NCBI GenBank assembly: GCA_947629555.1
Contig: CANRED010000010.1
Coordinates: 1 to 41,647, forward strand
Direction of reading: 5' to 3'
DNA length: 41,647 bases
Source: an uncultured Clostridia bacterium
GTDB taxonomy: Bacteria > Bacillota > Clostridia > TANB77 > CAG-508
Shown: one piece after another, positions 1 through 9,046 of the stretch
Numbering within the stretch: the stretch's first letter is position 1
Layout: each line of letters opens with the position of its first letter
Position numbers and translations under genes: made by a program
The notes under the pieces: model-generated
The model's input: only the letters and a program-made list of their open reading frames with translations
What the model was told of the DNA's origin: nothing
Databases searched by the model: none

Positions 1-224
1 CATTAGTGAATGGTGAATAGTGAAGAATGAATAGTGAATAGTACAAAATTCTTCGAATTTTGATGTAGGGGTCGGCGGCCCCGACGACCCGTCACCCCGA
101 ATGCATACAAAACATTAGTGAATGGTGAATAGTGAAGAATGAATAGTGAATAGTACAAAATTCTTCGAATTTTGATGTAGGGGTCGGCGTCCCCGACGAC
201 CCGTCACCCCGAATGCATACCCCA
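1..224. repeat. Two tandem copies (1-112, 113-224) of a composite unit: GTGAATAGT-rich tract, AAAATTC-TTC-GAATTTT hairpin, GGGGTCGGCG..CGACCC palindrome, CACCCCGAATGCATAC tail
   Basis: Direct reading: the copies are nearly identical (cggcggcccc vs cggcgtcccc). Related copies start near 1155, 1322 and 2741. Confidence 0.9.
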
Positions 225-228
225 TTAT

Positions 229-255
229 TGTAGGGAACGACGCCCTCGTCGTTCC
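229..255. repeat. Palindrome type P2 (TGTAGGGAACGACGCCCTCGTCGTTCC)
   Basis: 9-bp stem GGAACGACG/CGTCGTTCC; other copies at 480-506, 989-1014 (decayed) and 1271-1297. Confidence 0.85.
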
Positions 256-300
256 AGGCTCCGAAGGAATACCTACCAAAAAAAGAAAGGAGAAATACCA

Positions 301-717
301 ATGACAAAAGAAGAAAATAAAACACAAGAAGAAATGATAGACATATTACAAAAAATGTCTAAAAAAATAACAAAAATAGAAACCAAATTAAATAAATTAA
401 CGTCAAAAGACAAACAGACGGTAACAGACGAACAATGTTTACCCATACAAAACAACAATACAAATTCAATTACAAATATTGTAGGGAACGACGCCCACGT
501 CGTTCCGCACTTCGAAGGCACATCACAAAAAAACATTCCAAAGTTAATAATATCTGAAAAAACAAAACAAGTACAATTACCATATACAGAAGAAGATATA
601 GAATATTACAAACAATGTGGATACGAAACAGAAGAGGAAATAGCCGAAAGATTTTTTACAGTACCGCTACAAAAATATCAAAACTTTGCGAAATCTAGAA
701 TAAGAGAACGGATATAA
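301..717 (+). CDS. Hypothetical protein containing an in-frame P2 palindrome
   Basis: ATG preceded by AAAGGAG; 138 aa; residues ..NIVGNDAHVVPHFEGTSQ.. are encoded by the repeat. Confidence 0.65.
   Translation: MTKEENKTQEEMIDILQKMSKKITKIETKLNKLTSKDKQTVTDEQCLPIQNNNTNSITNIVGNDAHVVPHFEGTSQKNIPKLIISEKTKQVQLPYTEEDIEYYKQCGYETEEEIAERFFTVPLQKYQNFAKSRIRERI
480..506. repeat. P2 palindrome inside the 301..717 CDS
   Basis: TGTAGGGAACGACGCCCACGTCGTTCC plus the GC(A)CTTCGAAGGCA flank that is also found in intergenic copies. Confidence 0.9.
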
Positions 718-721
718 ATTA

Positions 722-925
722 ATGAGATATAGAGAAAAAGCAGGAATAATAGAATCTATACAATATGCATTAACCCTAAAAAATGAAAGAGAACTACACC
801 CAGCAATAATTACAGCATGCAAAACACAAGATGAGCTAGATATATATTTGGCTTGCATAGAAAACGATTTATTACAATTTTTTGATAGTTTTGAAATAAA
901 ATTTGAAAGTGCGCCAATGAAATGA
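722..925 (+). CDS. Hypothetical protein
   Basis: 67-aa ORF immediately downstream of 301..717 in the same direction; no family recognised. Confidence 0.45.
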   Translation: MRYREKAGIIESIQYALTLKNERELHPAIITACKTQDELDIYLACIENDLLQFFDSFEIKFESAPMK

Positions 926-954
926 AAATAATCGCAAAATAAATTATAAACACC

Positions 955-1134
955 GTAGGGGTCGGCGTCCCCGACAATCCGTTACCATTGTAGGGAACAG
1001 ACCAACGTCGTTCCGCGCTTCGAAGGCATACCCAAAGAATCCCCTGTCACTACGTGACATCCCCTTTAAATAAAGGGGACAAGGATTTCTACGTACATTT
1101 TCTACTGTAGGGGTCGATGCCCACATCGACCCGT
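955..1134. repeat. Repeat cluster: P1 (955-982), decayed P2 (989-1014), CCCCTTTAAATAAAGGGG palindromic element (about 1036-1080), P1 (1106-1134)
   Basis: Direct reading of repeated palindromes. Confidence 0.8.
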
Positions 1135-1154
1135 CACCCCGAAGGCATACACAA

Positions 1155-1390
1155 CATTAGTGAATGATGAATAGTGAAGAATGAATAGTGAATAGTACAA
1201 AATTCTTCGAATTTTGATGTAGGGGTCGGCGTCCCCGACGACCCGTTTCTACGAAGATACATTCAATAATTGTAGGGAACGACGCCCTCGTCGTTCCGTG
1301 CTCCGAAGGCATACCCCAAAACATTAGTGAATAGTGAAGAATGAATAATGAATAGTTAATAGTACAAAATTTGCTAAAGCAAATTTTGAA
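1155..1390. repeat. Further composite repeats: P1 at 1218-1246, P2 at 1271-1297, GTGAATAGT tract with AAAATTTGC-TAAA-GCAAATTTT hairpin just before the 1405 RBS
   Basis: Direct reading. Confidence 0.85.
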
Positions 1391-1404
1391 GGAGGAAAAA
1401 CAAT

Positions 1405-2674
1405 ATGAAAAAAATAGAAATAAAATTCACTACAGTATTAATAATAATACTAGCAATAATACTAACAACGGCAACAATATACATATTTAATACAGCACAA
1501 GCAAGATATAAATTAAACAAACAAATACAAATTGGCTATACAACACCAGATTATTACTTCGACGTATCGGCAGATATAACAGAAATATCTTCATTTCCCG
1601 CAACAATAAACATAACAGCGAAAAACCATAATGGAATAAATTACACAACAGACAATATAGTTTATACAATAGGAGTAGATAATCCAAATTACACAGTAAC
1701 TGCAAAAGATGGAAAAAATACAAGAACACTAACAGGAGGAAGCAAACAACAAGAAACTTATGCAGTAACAATAAATAAAAATGGAACAGATTCAAGTGAA
1801 AGCATAAATTTAACTTTTACAGTAACAAAACCATATAGTGATAGCGAAAATATAGCATTAACAATAAGTATGATTGACATTGATATTTATGGGGCGAAAG
1901 TAACAAACTACAAAGTAGAAACACTAAGTGATTGGCGAATATTCCATAAAGATGAAGCAGGAAGAATATATCTAATATCAAATTATTATGTAATGAGAAA
2001 TAGTAGAAGCGATTATTTACCTACAAGCACGAAAGGAACAGTATTGAATAAAGGAACTAAATTGTCATACATAGGAAACTTTGCTAATATAATTAGTGAA
2101 TATACAGGTAGTGATTGGATAATTGAAAATACCAATCCTGATGCACAAAAATTGTTAAGTAAATTTCTAGCGGAATATCCAACTAGCACAAATAAAAATA
2201 TGAAAGCAATAGCGTATATGATGGATACAGATAGTTGGAGTAAATTTGTAGATAATACATATGCAGAATATGCAATAGGAGGACCAACACTAGAATTATT
2301 CTGTGCATCATATAGAGCAACACATCCAGATAAATATATAGAATGTGATAGTGTAACAAAAAATGGGTATCAAGTAAAATGGAGTAATACATCTTCGTAC
2401 TCAAATAGTGTAAGAGGATTAACAAGAGGTGAATATAATGGCATATATATTAGACAAGAGAATGGAGACGCAATACGGCAATTGGATTGCAGCTCCAGGT
2501 AATGGTGTAGATTATTTGATTGTTTCAAAAGGTGATACTTTGGATATTCAACCATATAATAGTAGTGTTACTACTACCTCGGGATATGCTTTCCGCCCAG
2601 TTGTTTGTCTAAAAGAAGGAGTAGATGTTGTAAGCAATGGAGATGGAACATACAAATTACAAGTCATTTCATAA
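1405..2674 (+). pseudogene. N-terminally anchored surface protein with a DUF6273-like C-terminus (..GYAFRPVVCLKEGVDV..), split by a frameshift near 2443-2485
   Basis: Signal/TM at N-terminus; ORF 1405..2502 ends out of frame and ORF 2429..2674 carries the expected C-terminal motif. Confidence 0.6.
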
Positions 2675-2691
2675 TTTTATTTATTGCAAAT

Positions 2692-2832
2692 CGTAGGGGT
2701 CGGCGTCCTCGACGACCCGTTCCTTCAAAGGCATACGAAACATTAGTGAATGGTGAATAGTGAAGAATGAATAGTGAATAGTACAGAATTCTTCGAATTT
2801 TGTTGTAGGGGTCGATGCCCACATCGACCCGT
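2692..2832. repeat. Composite repeat copy with P1 at 2692-2720 and 2804-2832
   Basis: Same unit as 1-112; the second P1 has a perfect GGGTCGATG-CCCA-CATCGACCC stem. Confidence 0.85.
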
Positions 2833-2881
2833 TCCTTCAAAGACATACTCAAGAAATATTAGTGCATAATTATATTGTATG

Positions 2882-2908
2882 GGTCGCATATCATGCGACC
2901 TGTTTTTT
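2882..2908 (+). terminator. Rho-independent terminator, similar to the P1 palindrome
   Basis: GGTCGCAT-ATC-ATGCGACC followed by TGTTTTTT. Confidence 0.75.
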
Positions 2909-2968
2909 CTTTACAAAACATCATTATTATGTTATTATAGTAACATTGAAAAATAGAGGAGTGATAAA

Positions 2969-4549
2969 ATGCTAAATGCAAGTGGAGTTACAGTAAGATT
3001 TGGAAAAAGAGTATTATTTGAAGATGTAAATATAAAATTTAGCAAAGGTAATTGCTATGGACTAATTGGAGCAAACGGAGCAGGAAAATCAACATTTTTA
3101 AAAGTATTGTCAGGAGAGATTGAACCTAGCAAAGGAGAAGTAACTAAAGAAAAAACAGAAAGATTATCTGTATTAAAACAAGATCACTTTGCTTATGAAG
3201 ATTATACTCTTATTGATACTGTAATAATGGGAAATGAAGAATTATATAAAATAATGAAGGACAAGGATGCAATATATGCAAAACCGGATTTTTCAGAAGA
3301 AGATGGAATGAAAGCAGCAAAACTAGAAGAGAGATTTGCAGAACTTGATGGCTGGAATGCAGAATCTGATGCAGCAATATTGTTAAATGATTTAGGAATT
3401 GCAACAGAAAATCATTATAAATTAATGAGAGAAATAGAAGCTAAGGAAAAAGTAAAAGTATTACTTGCACAAGCATTATTTGGAAATCCAGATATATTAT
3501 TGCTAGACGAGCCTACAAACGATTTAGATTTAAAAAGTATTAACTGGTTACAATCATTTTTAATAGATTTTGAAAATACAGTTATAGTTGTTTCACATGA
3601 TAGATACTTTTTAAATAAAGTATGTACACATATAGCAGATGTAGACTTTGGAAAAATTAAAATATATCCAGGAAATTATGATTTTTGGTATGAATCTAGT
3701 CAATTAGCATTAAAACAAGCTAGAGAAGCAAACAAGAAAAAAGAAGAAAAAATAAAAGAATTGCAAGAGTTTATTGCTAGATTTAGTGCAAATGCTTCAA
3801 AATCAAAACAAGCAACATCAAGGAAAAAATCATTAGAAAAAATAGAGTTAGAAGAAATAAAACCTTCAAATAGAAAATATCCGTATATAGATTTTAAGCC
3901 AGATAGAGAAGTTGGTAAAGAAGTATTGCAAGTAAATAATTTATCAAAAACAATTAATGGGGAAAAAGTATTAGACAATGTAACTTTTACAGTAAAAAAA
4001 GATGATAAAATTGCATTTTTAGCAGATAATGAAATTGCAAAAACTGTTTTATTTCAAATATTATCAGGAGAATTAGAACCAGATGAGGGAGAAATAATAT
4101 GGGGAACAACCCTTTCTAATGCATATTTTCCAAAGGATAACAATTATTTATTTAATGGAGATATGACTATTGTAGATTGGCTAAGACAATATTCAAAAGA
4201 TCCTGATGAAACTTTTGTAAGAGGATTTTTAGGAAGAATGTTATTTTCTGGAGAAGAGGCATTAAAAAAGGTTCAAGTACTATCAGGAGGAGAAAAAGTA
4301 AGATGTGTATTAGCTAAAATGATGCTATCAGGTGCAAATTTATTGATATTTGACGAGCCAACTAATCATTTAGATATGGAATCAATAACATCTTTAAACG
4401 AAGGAATGAAAAAATTTCCTGGAGTAATATTATTTACATCACATGACCATCAATTAACACAAACTGTAGCAAATAAAGTAATAGATATTAAGAATAATCA
4501 GACAATCGTAAGAGAATGCTCATATAACGAATATTTAGAAGTAGAATAA
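2969..4549 (+). CDS. ABC-F family ATPase (YbiT-like), degenerate signature and second Walker A
   Basis: Walker A GANGAGKST; DEPTNDLD and DEPTNHLD; second signature LSGGEKVR; linker between two NBDs. Confidence 0.9.
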   Translation: MLNASGVTVRFGKRVLFEDVNIKFSKGNCYGLIGANGAGKSTFLKVLSGEIEPSKGEVTKEKTERLSVLKQDHFAYEDYTLIDTVIMGNEELYKIMKDKDAIYAKPDFSEEDGMKAAKLEERFAELDGWNAESDAAILLNDLGIATENHYKLMREIEAKEKVKVLLAQALFGNPDILLLDEPTNDLDLKSINWLQSFLIDFENTVIVVSHDRYFLNKVCTHIADVDFGKIKIYPGNYDFWYESSQLALKQAREANKKKEEKIKELQEFIARFSANASKSKQATSRKKSLEKIELEEIKPSNRKYPYIDFKPDREVGKEVLQVNNLSKTINGEKVLDNVTFTVKKDDKIAFLADNEIAKTVLFQILSGELEPDEGEIIWGTTLSNAYFPKDNNYLFNGDMTIVDWLRQYSKDPDETFVRGFLGRMLFSGEEALKKVQVLSGGEKVRCVLAKMMLSGANLLIFDEPTNHLDMESITSLNEGMKKFPGVILFTSHDHQLTQTVANKVIDIKNNQTIVRECSYNEYLEVE

Positions 4550-4555
4550 TTTAAA

Positions 4556-4590
4556 AAATGGACTGCATTTTAATAAGCAGCCCATTTATT
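4556..4590 (+). terminator. Terminator after the ABC-F gene
   Basis: ATGGaCTGC..GCAGcCCAT stem followed by TTATT. Confidence 0.55.
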
Positions 4591-4649
4591 GTTAATATGA
4601 TTAACAATAAAAAATATGGGAAAAATAACTATAAATAATTAATTTAGAG

Positions 4650-5780
4650 GTGATTAGTATTTATAGTTATAGAGTAGAAAGAAAAAGTAAATTTAAAAAA
4701 ATCATGTTAACTCTATTATTAATGGCGATATCATCATTTGTTAGTATAAAAATATATGATTTTTACTTAGGTATAGAGGTAGAAAGCTATGGAAGCAATA
4801 ATGAAACAAAAGAAAATGTGCAAGAAGAAAATAATAGTACAAGTGATTTAACAGAAACTTTAGAAAAAGCAACGCAAAACGTTGTAGGAATATCGAAATT
4901 AAAAAATAGTGGGAGCACAATTTTTTCATCAAAAACAAATGAAGAGGAATTAGGATTAGGAAGCGGAGTAATTGTGTCTGAAAACGGATATATTGTTACA
5001 AATAATCATGTTGCTGGCAATAAATATAGTACTTGCTATGTTACACTGGAAAATGGAAAAGTATATAATGGAAATGTTGTATGGTCTGATTCTGATTTAG
5101 ATTTAGCAATAGTAAAAATAAATATAAAAGGCTTGAGTTATATGAGTTTAGCAGATTCAGATAATATAAAAGTAGGTCAAAAGGTATATGCTATTGGAAA
5201 TCCAATAGGCTTTGAATTCCAAAGAACAGTAACTTCTGGAATAATAAGCGGTGTTAATAGAACGATAAAAATAGAAGAAAATAATAAATCTGCATATATG
5301 GAAAATTTAATACAAACAGATGCAACTATTAATCCAGGTAATAGTGGAGGACCTCTTATAAATGAAAATGGAGAAATGATAGGGATTAATTCTGTAAAAA
5401 TAACTTCTGCAGAAGGAATTGGTTTTGCTATACCAATAAATATAATAAAACCCATAATAGAAAAGTTTATTAGCGAAGATAAATTTAATGAAGCATATAT
5501 CGGAATATTTGCATACGATAGAGAAGTAATCCCATATTTAGATTCATCTATAGAATTTGAAAATGGAATATATGTAGCTAATATTGCAGTGGATGGGCCA
5601 GCTAAAAATTCTGAATTAAAAATAGGAGATATAATTACAAAAATTGATAATCAAGAAATAAATAAAATGAGTGAATTAAGAAGTTATATATATCAAAAAA
5701 TGCCTAAAGACACAGTTACATTAACTATTTTAAGAAATAAAAAAACAATGGATATAACTATAAAATTGGGACAAAGATAA
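4650..5780 (+). CDS. HtrA/DegP-like trypsin-fold serine protease with one PDZ domain
   Basis: N-terminal TM; TNNHVAGN (His), SDLDLAIVKI (Asp), NPGNSGGPL (Ser); C-terminal PDZ. Confidence 0.92.
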   Translation: MISIYSYRVERKSKFKKIMLTLLLMAISSFVSIKIYDFYLGIEVESYGSNNETKENVQEENNSTSDLTETLEKATQNVVGISKLKNSGSTIFSSKTNEEELGLGSGVIVSENGYIVTNNHVAGNKYSTCYVTLENGKVYNGNVVWSDSDLDLAIVKINIKGLSYMSLADSDNIKVGQKVYAIGNPIGFEFQRTVTSGIISGVNRTIKIEENNKSAYMENLIQTDATINPGNSGGPLINENGEMIGINSVKITSAEGIGFAIPINIIKPIIEKFISEDKFNEAYIGIFAYDREVIPYLDSSIEFENGIYVANIAVDGPAKNSELKIGDIITKIDNQEINKMSELRSYIYQKMPKDTVTLTILRNKKTMDITIKLGQR

Positions 5781-5785
5781 ATAAA

Positions 5786-5815
5786 AAATGTCGCATATTT
5801 ATGCGACATTTTTAT
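5786..5815. terminator. Bidirectional terminator between convergent htrA-like and dnaI-like genes
   Basis: AAAAAATGTCGCAT-ATTT-ATGCGACATTTTTAT. Confidence 0.85.
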
Positions 5816-6813
5816 TTATCTTTTCGTACTCTTATATCATCACCAAAAAATCTGCAAATATTGTAATATCCACCAAACCTTGAAACAAGTCTTTCATCAT
5901 ACCTTTGAGACAAATTTTTCATATTTAAATTAGTAGATATAATTGTTTTAGTAGTGTGGTTTGAAGAATTTAATAATCGTGTGTTAATAATATTAAATAA
6001 TTCAGTAAATTTGATATCATTCATAGTTTCTGTACCCAAATCATCTATTATTAATAAATCAACAGAATATATATAATTACATATATTTTGAGTATTATTT
6101 TTGCCGAATCTGTAGTCTATAATTGCATCTAACATTATAGGTGCGGTTTGATAAAGTACAGTTTTTCCTTTTTTTAATAATTCATTTGCAATACAATTTG
6201 AAAGAAATGTTTTACCTAGTCCCGTATTACCAGTAAATAATAAATTCTTTGTAGAAGAATTATCAAAATTGTTTATAAATTGTTCACAAATGTCTTTTAT
6301 AACTTTAATATTTTCTCTAGGAGAAATATTTGAATTATATTTTTCTTTATTTATTTCGTTAGAATAATAAGAAAAATTAAAATTATCAAAATTTTCTTGG
6401 CTTAAATTAGAAATGTTACTTTTATTATATTCAATATTTAATAATTTTTGTTTTAAGCATTGACACATTACGGTTTGATAGTTTGCTGTAATATATCCAG
6501 TATCATTACATAAATTACATTCGTAATGAGGTTTTAAATAGTTTTCGTCAATATTTAGAGCTTTTAAAATTTCTTGTTGTTCTAACTTTAACTTATCAAT
6601 TTCGGCTTTTAAATTATCTATATATGAAGAATTATTTTTATTTAAAATATATTTTGCAGTAGAAATACCTAAAGAATGAAGCCTTTTTTCAATTTCTAAT
6701 AATTCTGGGTGTTTACTATATAGAGCCTGTTTCCTGTTTTCTAAGTCGATTAAAGCTTGTGTATGTTTCTTTTCATAATCTTTTAATAATTCTTTAATAG
6801 CAATATCTTCCAT
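5812..6813 (-). CDS. Helicase loader, DnaI/DnaC-like AAA+ ATPase
   Basis: Cys cluster CNLCNDTG..CQC, Walker A FTGNTGLGKT, Walker B LLIIDDLGTE. Confidence 0.9.
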   Translation of the reverse strand: MEDIAIKELLKDYEKKHTQALIDLENRKQALYSKHPELLEIEKRLHSLGISTAKYILNKNNSSYIDNLKAEIDKLKLEQQEILKALNIDENYLKPHYECNLCNDTGYITANYQTVMCQCLKQKLLNIEYNKSNISNLSQENFDNFNFSYYSNEINKEKYNSNISPRENIKVIKDICEQFINNFDNSSTKNLLFTGNTGLGKTFLSNCIANELLKKGKTVLYQTAPIMLDAIIDYRFGKNNTQNICNYIYSVDLLIIDDLGTETMNDIKFTELFNIINTRLLNSSNHTTKTIISTNLNMKNLSQRYDERLVSRFGGYYNICRFFGDDIRVRKDK

Positions 6814-6828
6814 TATATACTTCCTTTA

Positions 6829-7794
6829 CTACATATTATTAGCATACCAAGAATCAAAATTATCATAGGTTCTTTGGTCATAATTAGAATATCCAGTTTT
6901 TTTCGCTAAATCTTTTATATTATTTTTTTGTTTTTTAAATGTTAATAAAAATTCTTCAATTTCACTAGGAGTTTTTAAATTTCTATCATGCCAGTCTGAA
7001 ATTAATTTATCTAAATAATCAAAATTAGGATTTGCTTTTGAAGTTGTTTTTTGTAAAGCTAATTCAATTATAGGTAAATCATAATTAAAATCTGAAATCC
7101 ATTTTTCAATATATGCCTCCTCGTATTGTGTTAATTGTCTATTAAGTTTTAGCTTTTTTGAAATGGCTTTTTTTATTAGTACAAGTTTTTCTTGACTTTG
7201 TTCATAATTCTCTAAATCTGAGTATGTTTTTATATTATTTTTAGCCCATGCATCTGCAACTGCTTGAATATAATTTCTATGAAGAGCAGATTTATTAAAA
7301 CAATAATCAAATAAAGTTATCATAACTTGTTCATCAAAGCCATACTTTTTAAACCACATTTCTATATCCCCGTACCATGAAGGAGACATGATTCCTTGGA
7401 AATAATTATTATTTATACTTTCTATTGCTTTAGATCTATATTGATTTTGAGCATTTTGTTCAATATCTTTTGGAGATAAAGTAACTTTTGGTGAATACAA
7501 TTTATGCAATTCTATATCTTGAAGATTGTTCACAATATAGCCATTTACTTTTTTGGTAATCACACCCGCTTCTTCCCAGTAGGTACAAGCTTCTTGTATT
7601 GTTTTTACAGGAATATTTAATACTTTAGATAAATCGTTAACTTTTATATCTTTGCTATATTTAGATAAATATAAAATATATAAATATACTTTAACAAAAT
7701 CTCCATTTGCACCAGATAAATATTCTGTAAAAAATATATCTGGAACAGATGTTGTTGAAAAAATAAATGATACATCTTTTGGTTCAATCTTCAT
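6829..7794 (-). CDS. DnaD-domain replication initiation protein
   Basis: N-terminal winged-helix-like segment and C-terminal DnaD-like segment; position directly upstream of dnaI-like gene. Confidence 0.8.
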   Translation of the reverse strand: MKIEPKDVSFIFSTTSVPDIFFTEYLSGANGDFVKVYLYILYLSKYSKDIKVNDLSKVLNIPVKTIQEACTYWEEAGVITKKVNGYIVNNLQDIELHKLYSPKVTLSPKDIEQNAQNQYRSKAIESINNNYFQGIMSPSWYGDIEMWFKKYGFDEQVMITLFDYCFNKSALHRNYIQAVADAWAKNNIKTYSDLENYEQSQEKLVLIKKAISKKLKLNRQLTQYEEAYIEKWISDFNYDLPIIELALQKTTSKANPNFDYLDKLISDWHDRNLKTPSEIEEFLLTFKKQKNNIKDLAKKTGYSNYDQRTYDNFDSWYANNM

Positions 7795-7863
7795 AACAAT
7801 AACCCCTCATCAAAATCATATTTTGTAAAATTATATCATTTTGATGAAAGATTTACAATAAAT

Positions 7864-8145
7864 CTATTTATAAAAAATATATAATTTTGGTTTTAGTATA
7901 TATTTTATTAAATAAATAATAATTTGAAGTATATTTTCATTATTCATTCCAAGTATACTAAATAAAATTAATGGTAAACAAAAAATAATAACAATAGAAA
8001 GGTGTATATATAATGAAGAGGCAAATATAGATGATATATTAAATACTAAATAAATCCAAATTAAATTAACAAATAGAGTGGAGTAATCTAGAAATCCTAA
8101 AAATTTACTTTTTAAACTATAGTTTTGTGGGAATATGAATTTCAT
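7864..8145 (-). CDS. Small membrane protein, PrgI/VirB3-like
   Basis: 93 aa, N-terminal FIFPQNYSLKSKFLGF then two TM segments; position in cluster. Confidence 0.5.
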   Translation of the reverse strand: MKFIFPQNYSLKSKFLGFLDYSTLFVNLIWIYLVFNISSIFASSLYIHLSIVIIFCLPLILFSILGMNNENILQIIIYLIKYILKPKLYIFYK

Positions 8146-9033
8146 TTAAAATCCTCCTTTAAATAGAGTCTTTAAGCTGGTAGCATTAGTATATACAGTA
8201 GTAGTAATACCACCCATTAATTCCTTCATAAAATAATTTACTCGAGATAAACAATATATTGAGCCAATAAAAATAATTTGAGAAAATAAATTATTTCCTG
8301 TAAAATCTAATGAAAATACTATTAGTAAAATTAGAGCTACAATAGATTGTGAAAGTAACAATGAAATAAAAGATTTTATATATGATTTAAAAAAATATGT
8401 TGTACTCTCATTTAACAAAGATATAAGGGAAAATGGAAAAAGTAATATAAATACTTTTACCATTATATAACGTAAAGAATAAGAAAGAACTAAATTAATA
8501 AGCCCTATAGAGGAAAAGCTTTTAAGAAAACCTTGTATAGAAAATAAATTAAAATTATTAGAAAAATCTGAGATATAGGGGACAATTCTGCTTTCAAGGG
8601 CAGAAAAGCAAATTTCAGAATTAAATAATTCTTCTCCAAGCGAACGTATTGCCCAAGAAATATTGGCGTTTAAATCTAACATAAATGCACAAATATTGGT
8701 TGTGTTATTTATTAAAATTGAAACTATTATTATTTTACAAACAAATTGATACGGAGTTTGCAATTTAAATAATATTATATGAGATAAAATTAATGAAATA
8801 ATATAGTAGATAACAAAACCAAATAATAAAGAATTGCATAATAGTAATATGTTAGAAATTGGTGAAGAGCCAAGAAGATTAGTAATAAAGGAATCATTTA
8901 TAATGTCTGTATCTATAAAAATAATATCATCAAGTATAGAAAAAACATTAGCATCAACCGAAGAAAAAAAGTTAGAAAATAGTGTAGTCATTGTATGTAA
9001 AATTTGCGTTGCTATAGTTGAAAAATTATCCAC
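8146..9033 (-). CDS. Polytopic membrane protein, VirB6/TrbL-like
   Basis: 295 aa with multiple hydrophobic segments; position between pilin-like and VirB3-like genes. Confidence 0.55.
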   Translation of the reverse strand: MDNFSTIATQILHTMTTLFSNFFSSVDANVFSILDDIIFIDTDIINDSFITNLLGSSPISNILLLCNSLLFGFVIYYIISLILSHIILFKLQTPYQFVCKIIIVSILINNTTNICAFMLDLNANISWAIRSLGEELFNSEICFSALESRIVPYISDFSNNFNLFSIQGFLKSFSSIGLINLVLSYSLRYIMVKVFILLFPFSLISLLNESTTYFFKSYIKSFISLLLSQSIVALILLIVFSLDFTGNNLFSQIIFIGSIYCLSRVNYFMKELMGGITTTVYTNATSLKTLFKGGF

Positions 9034-9046
9034 AAATAATCACATC

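Noticed and set aside
1-224. CRISPR array
   Set aside because: The tandem 112-bp units have no unique spacers and there are no cas genes in the window.
92-327. ORFs 92..325 and 115..327 (minus), and similar 944..1126 and 2664..2852
   Set aside because: They are translations of the palindromic and GTGAATAGT repeats (GRRGRRPL.., FTIHHSL..), not credible genes.
1487-1795. Antisense ORFs within the DUF6273-like gene (1487..1795, 2183..2425, 2370..2555)
   Set aside because: Low-complexity Leu/Tyr-rich translations opposite a clear coding frame, with no RBS.
1405-2674. Diversity-generating retroelement target
   Set aside because: The C-terminal domain is of a type that could vary, but no reverse transcriptase or template repeat was seen in the window.
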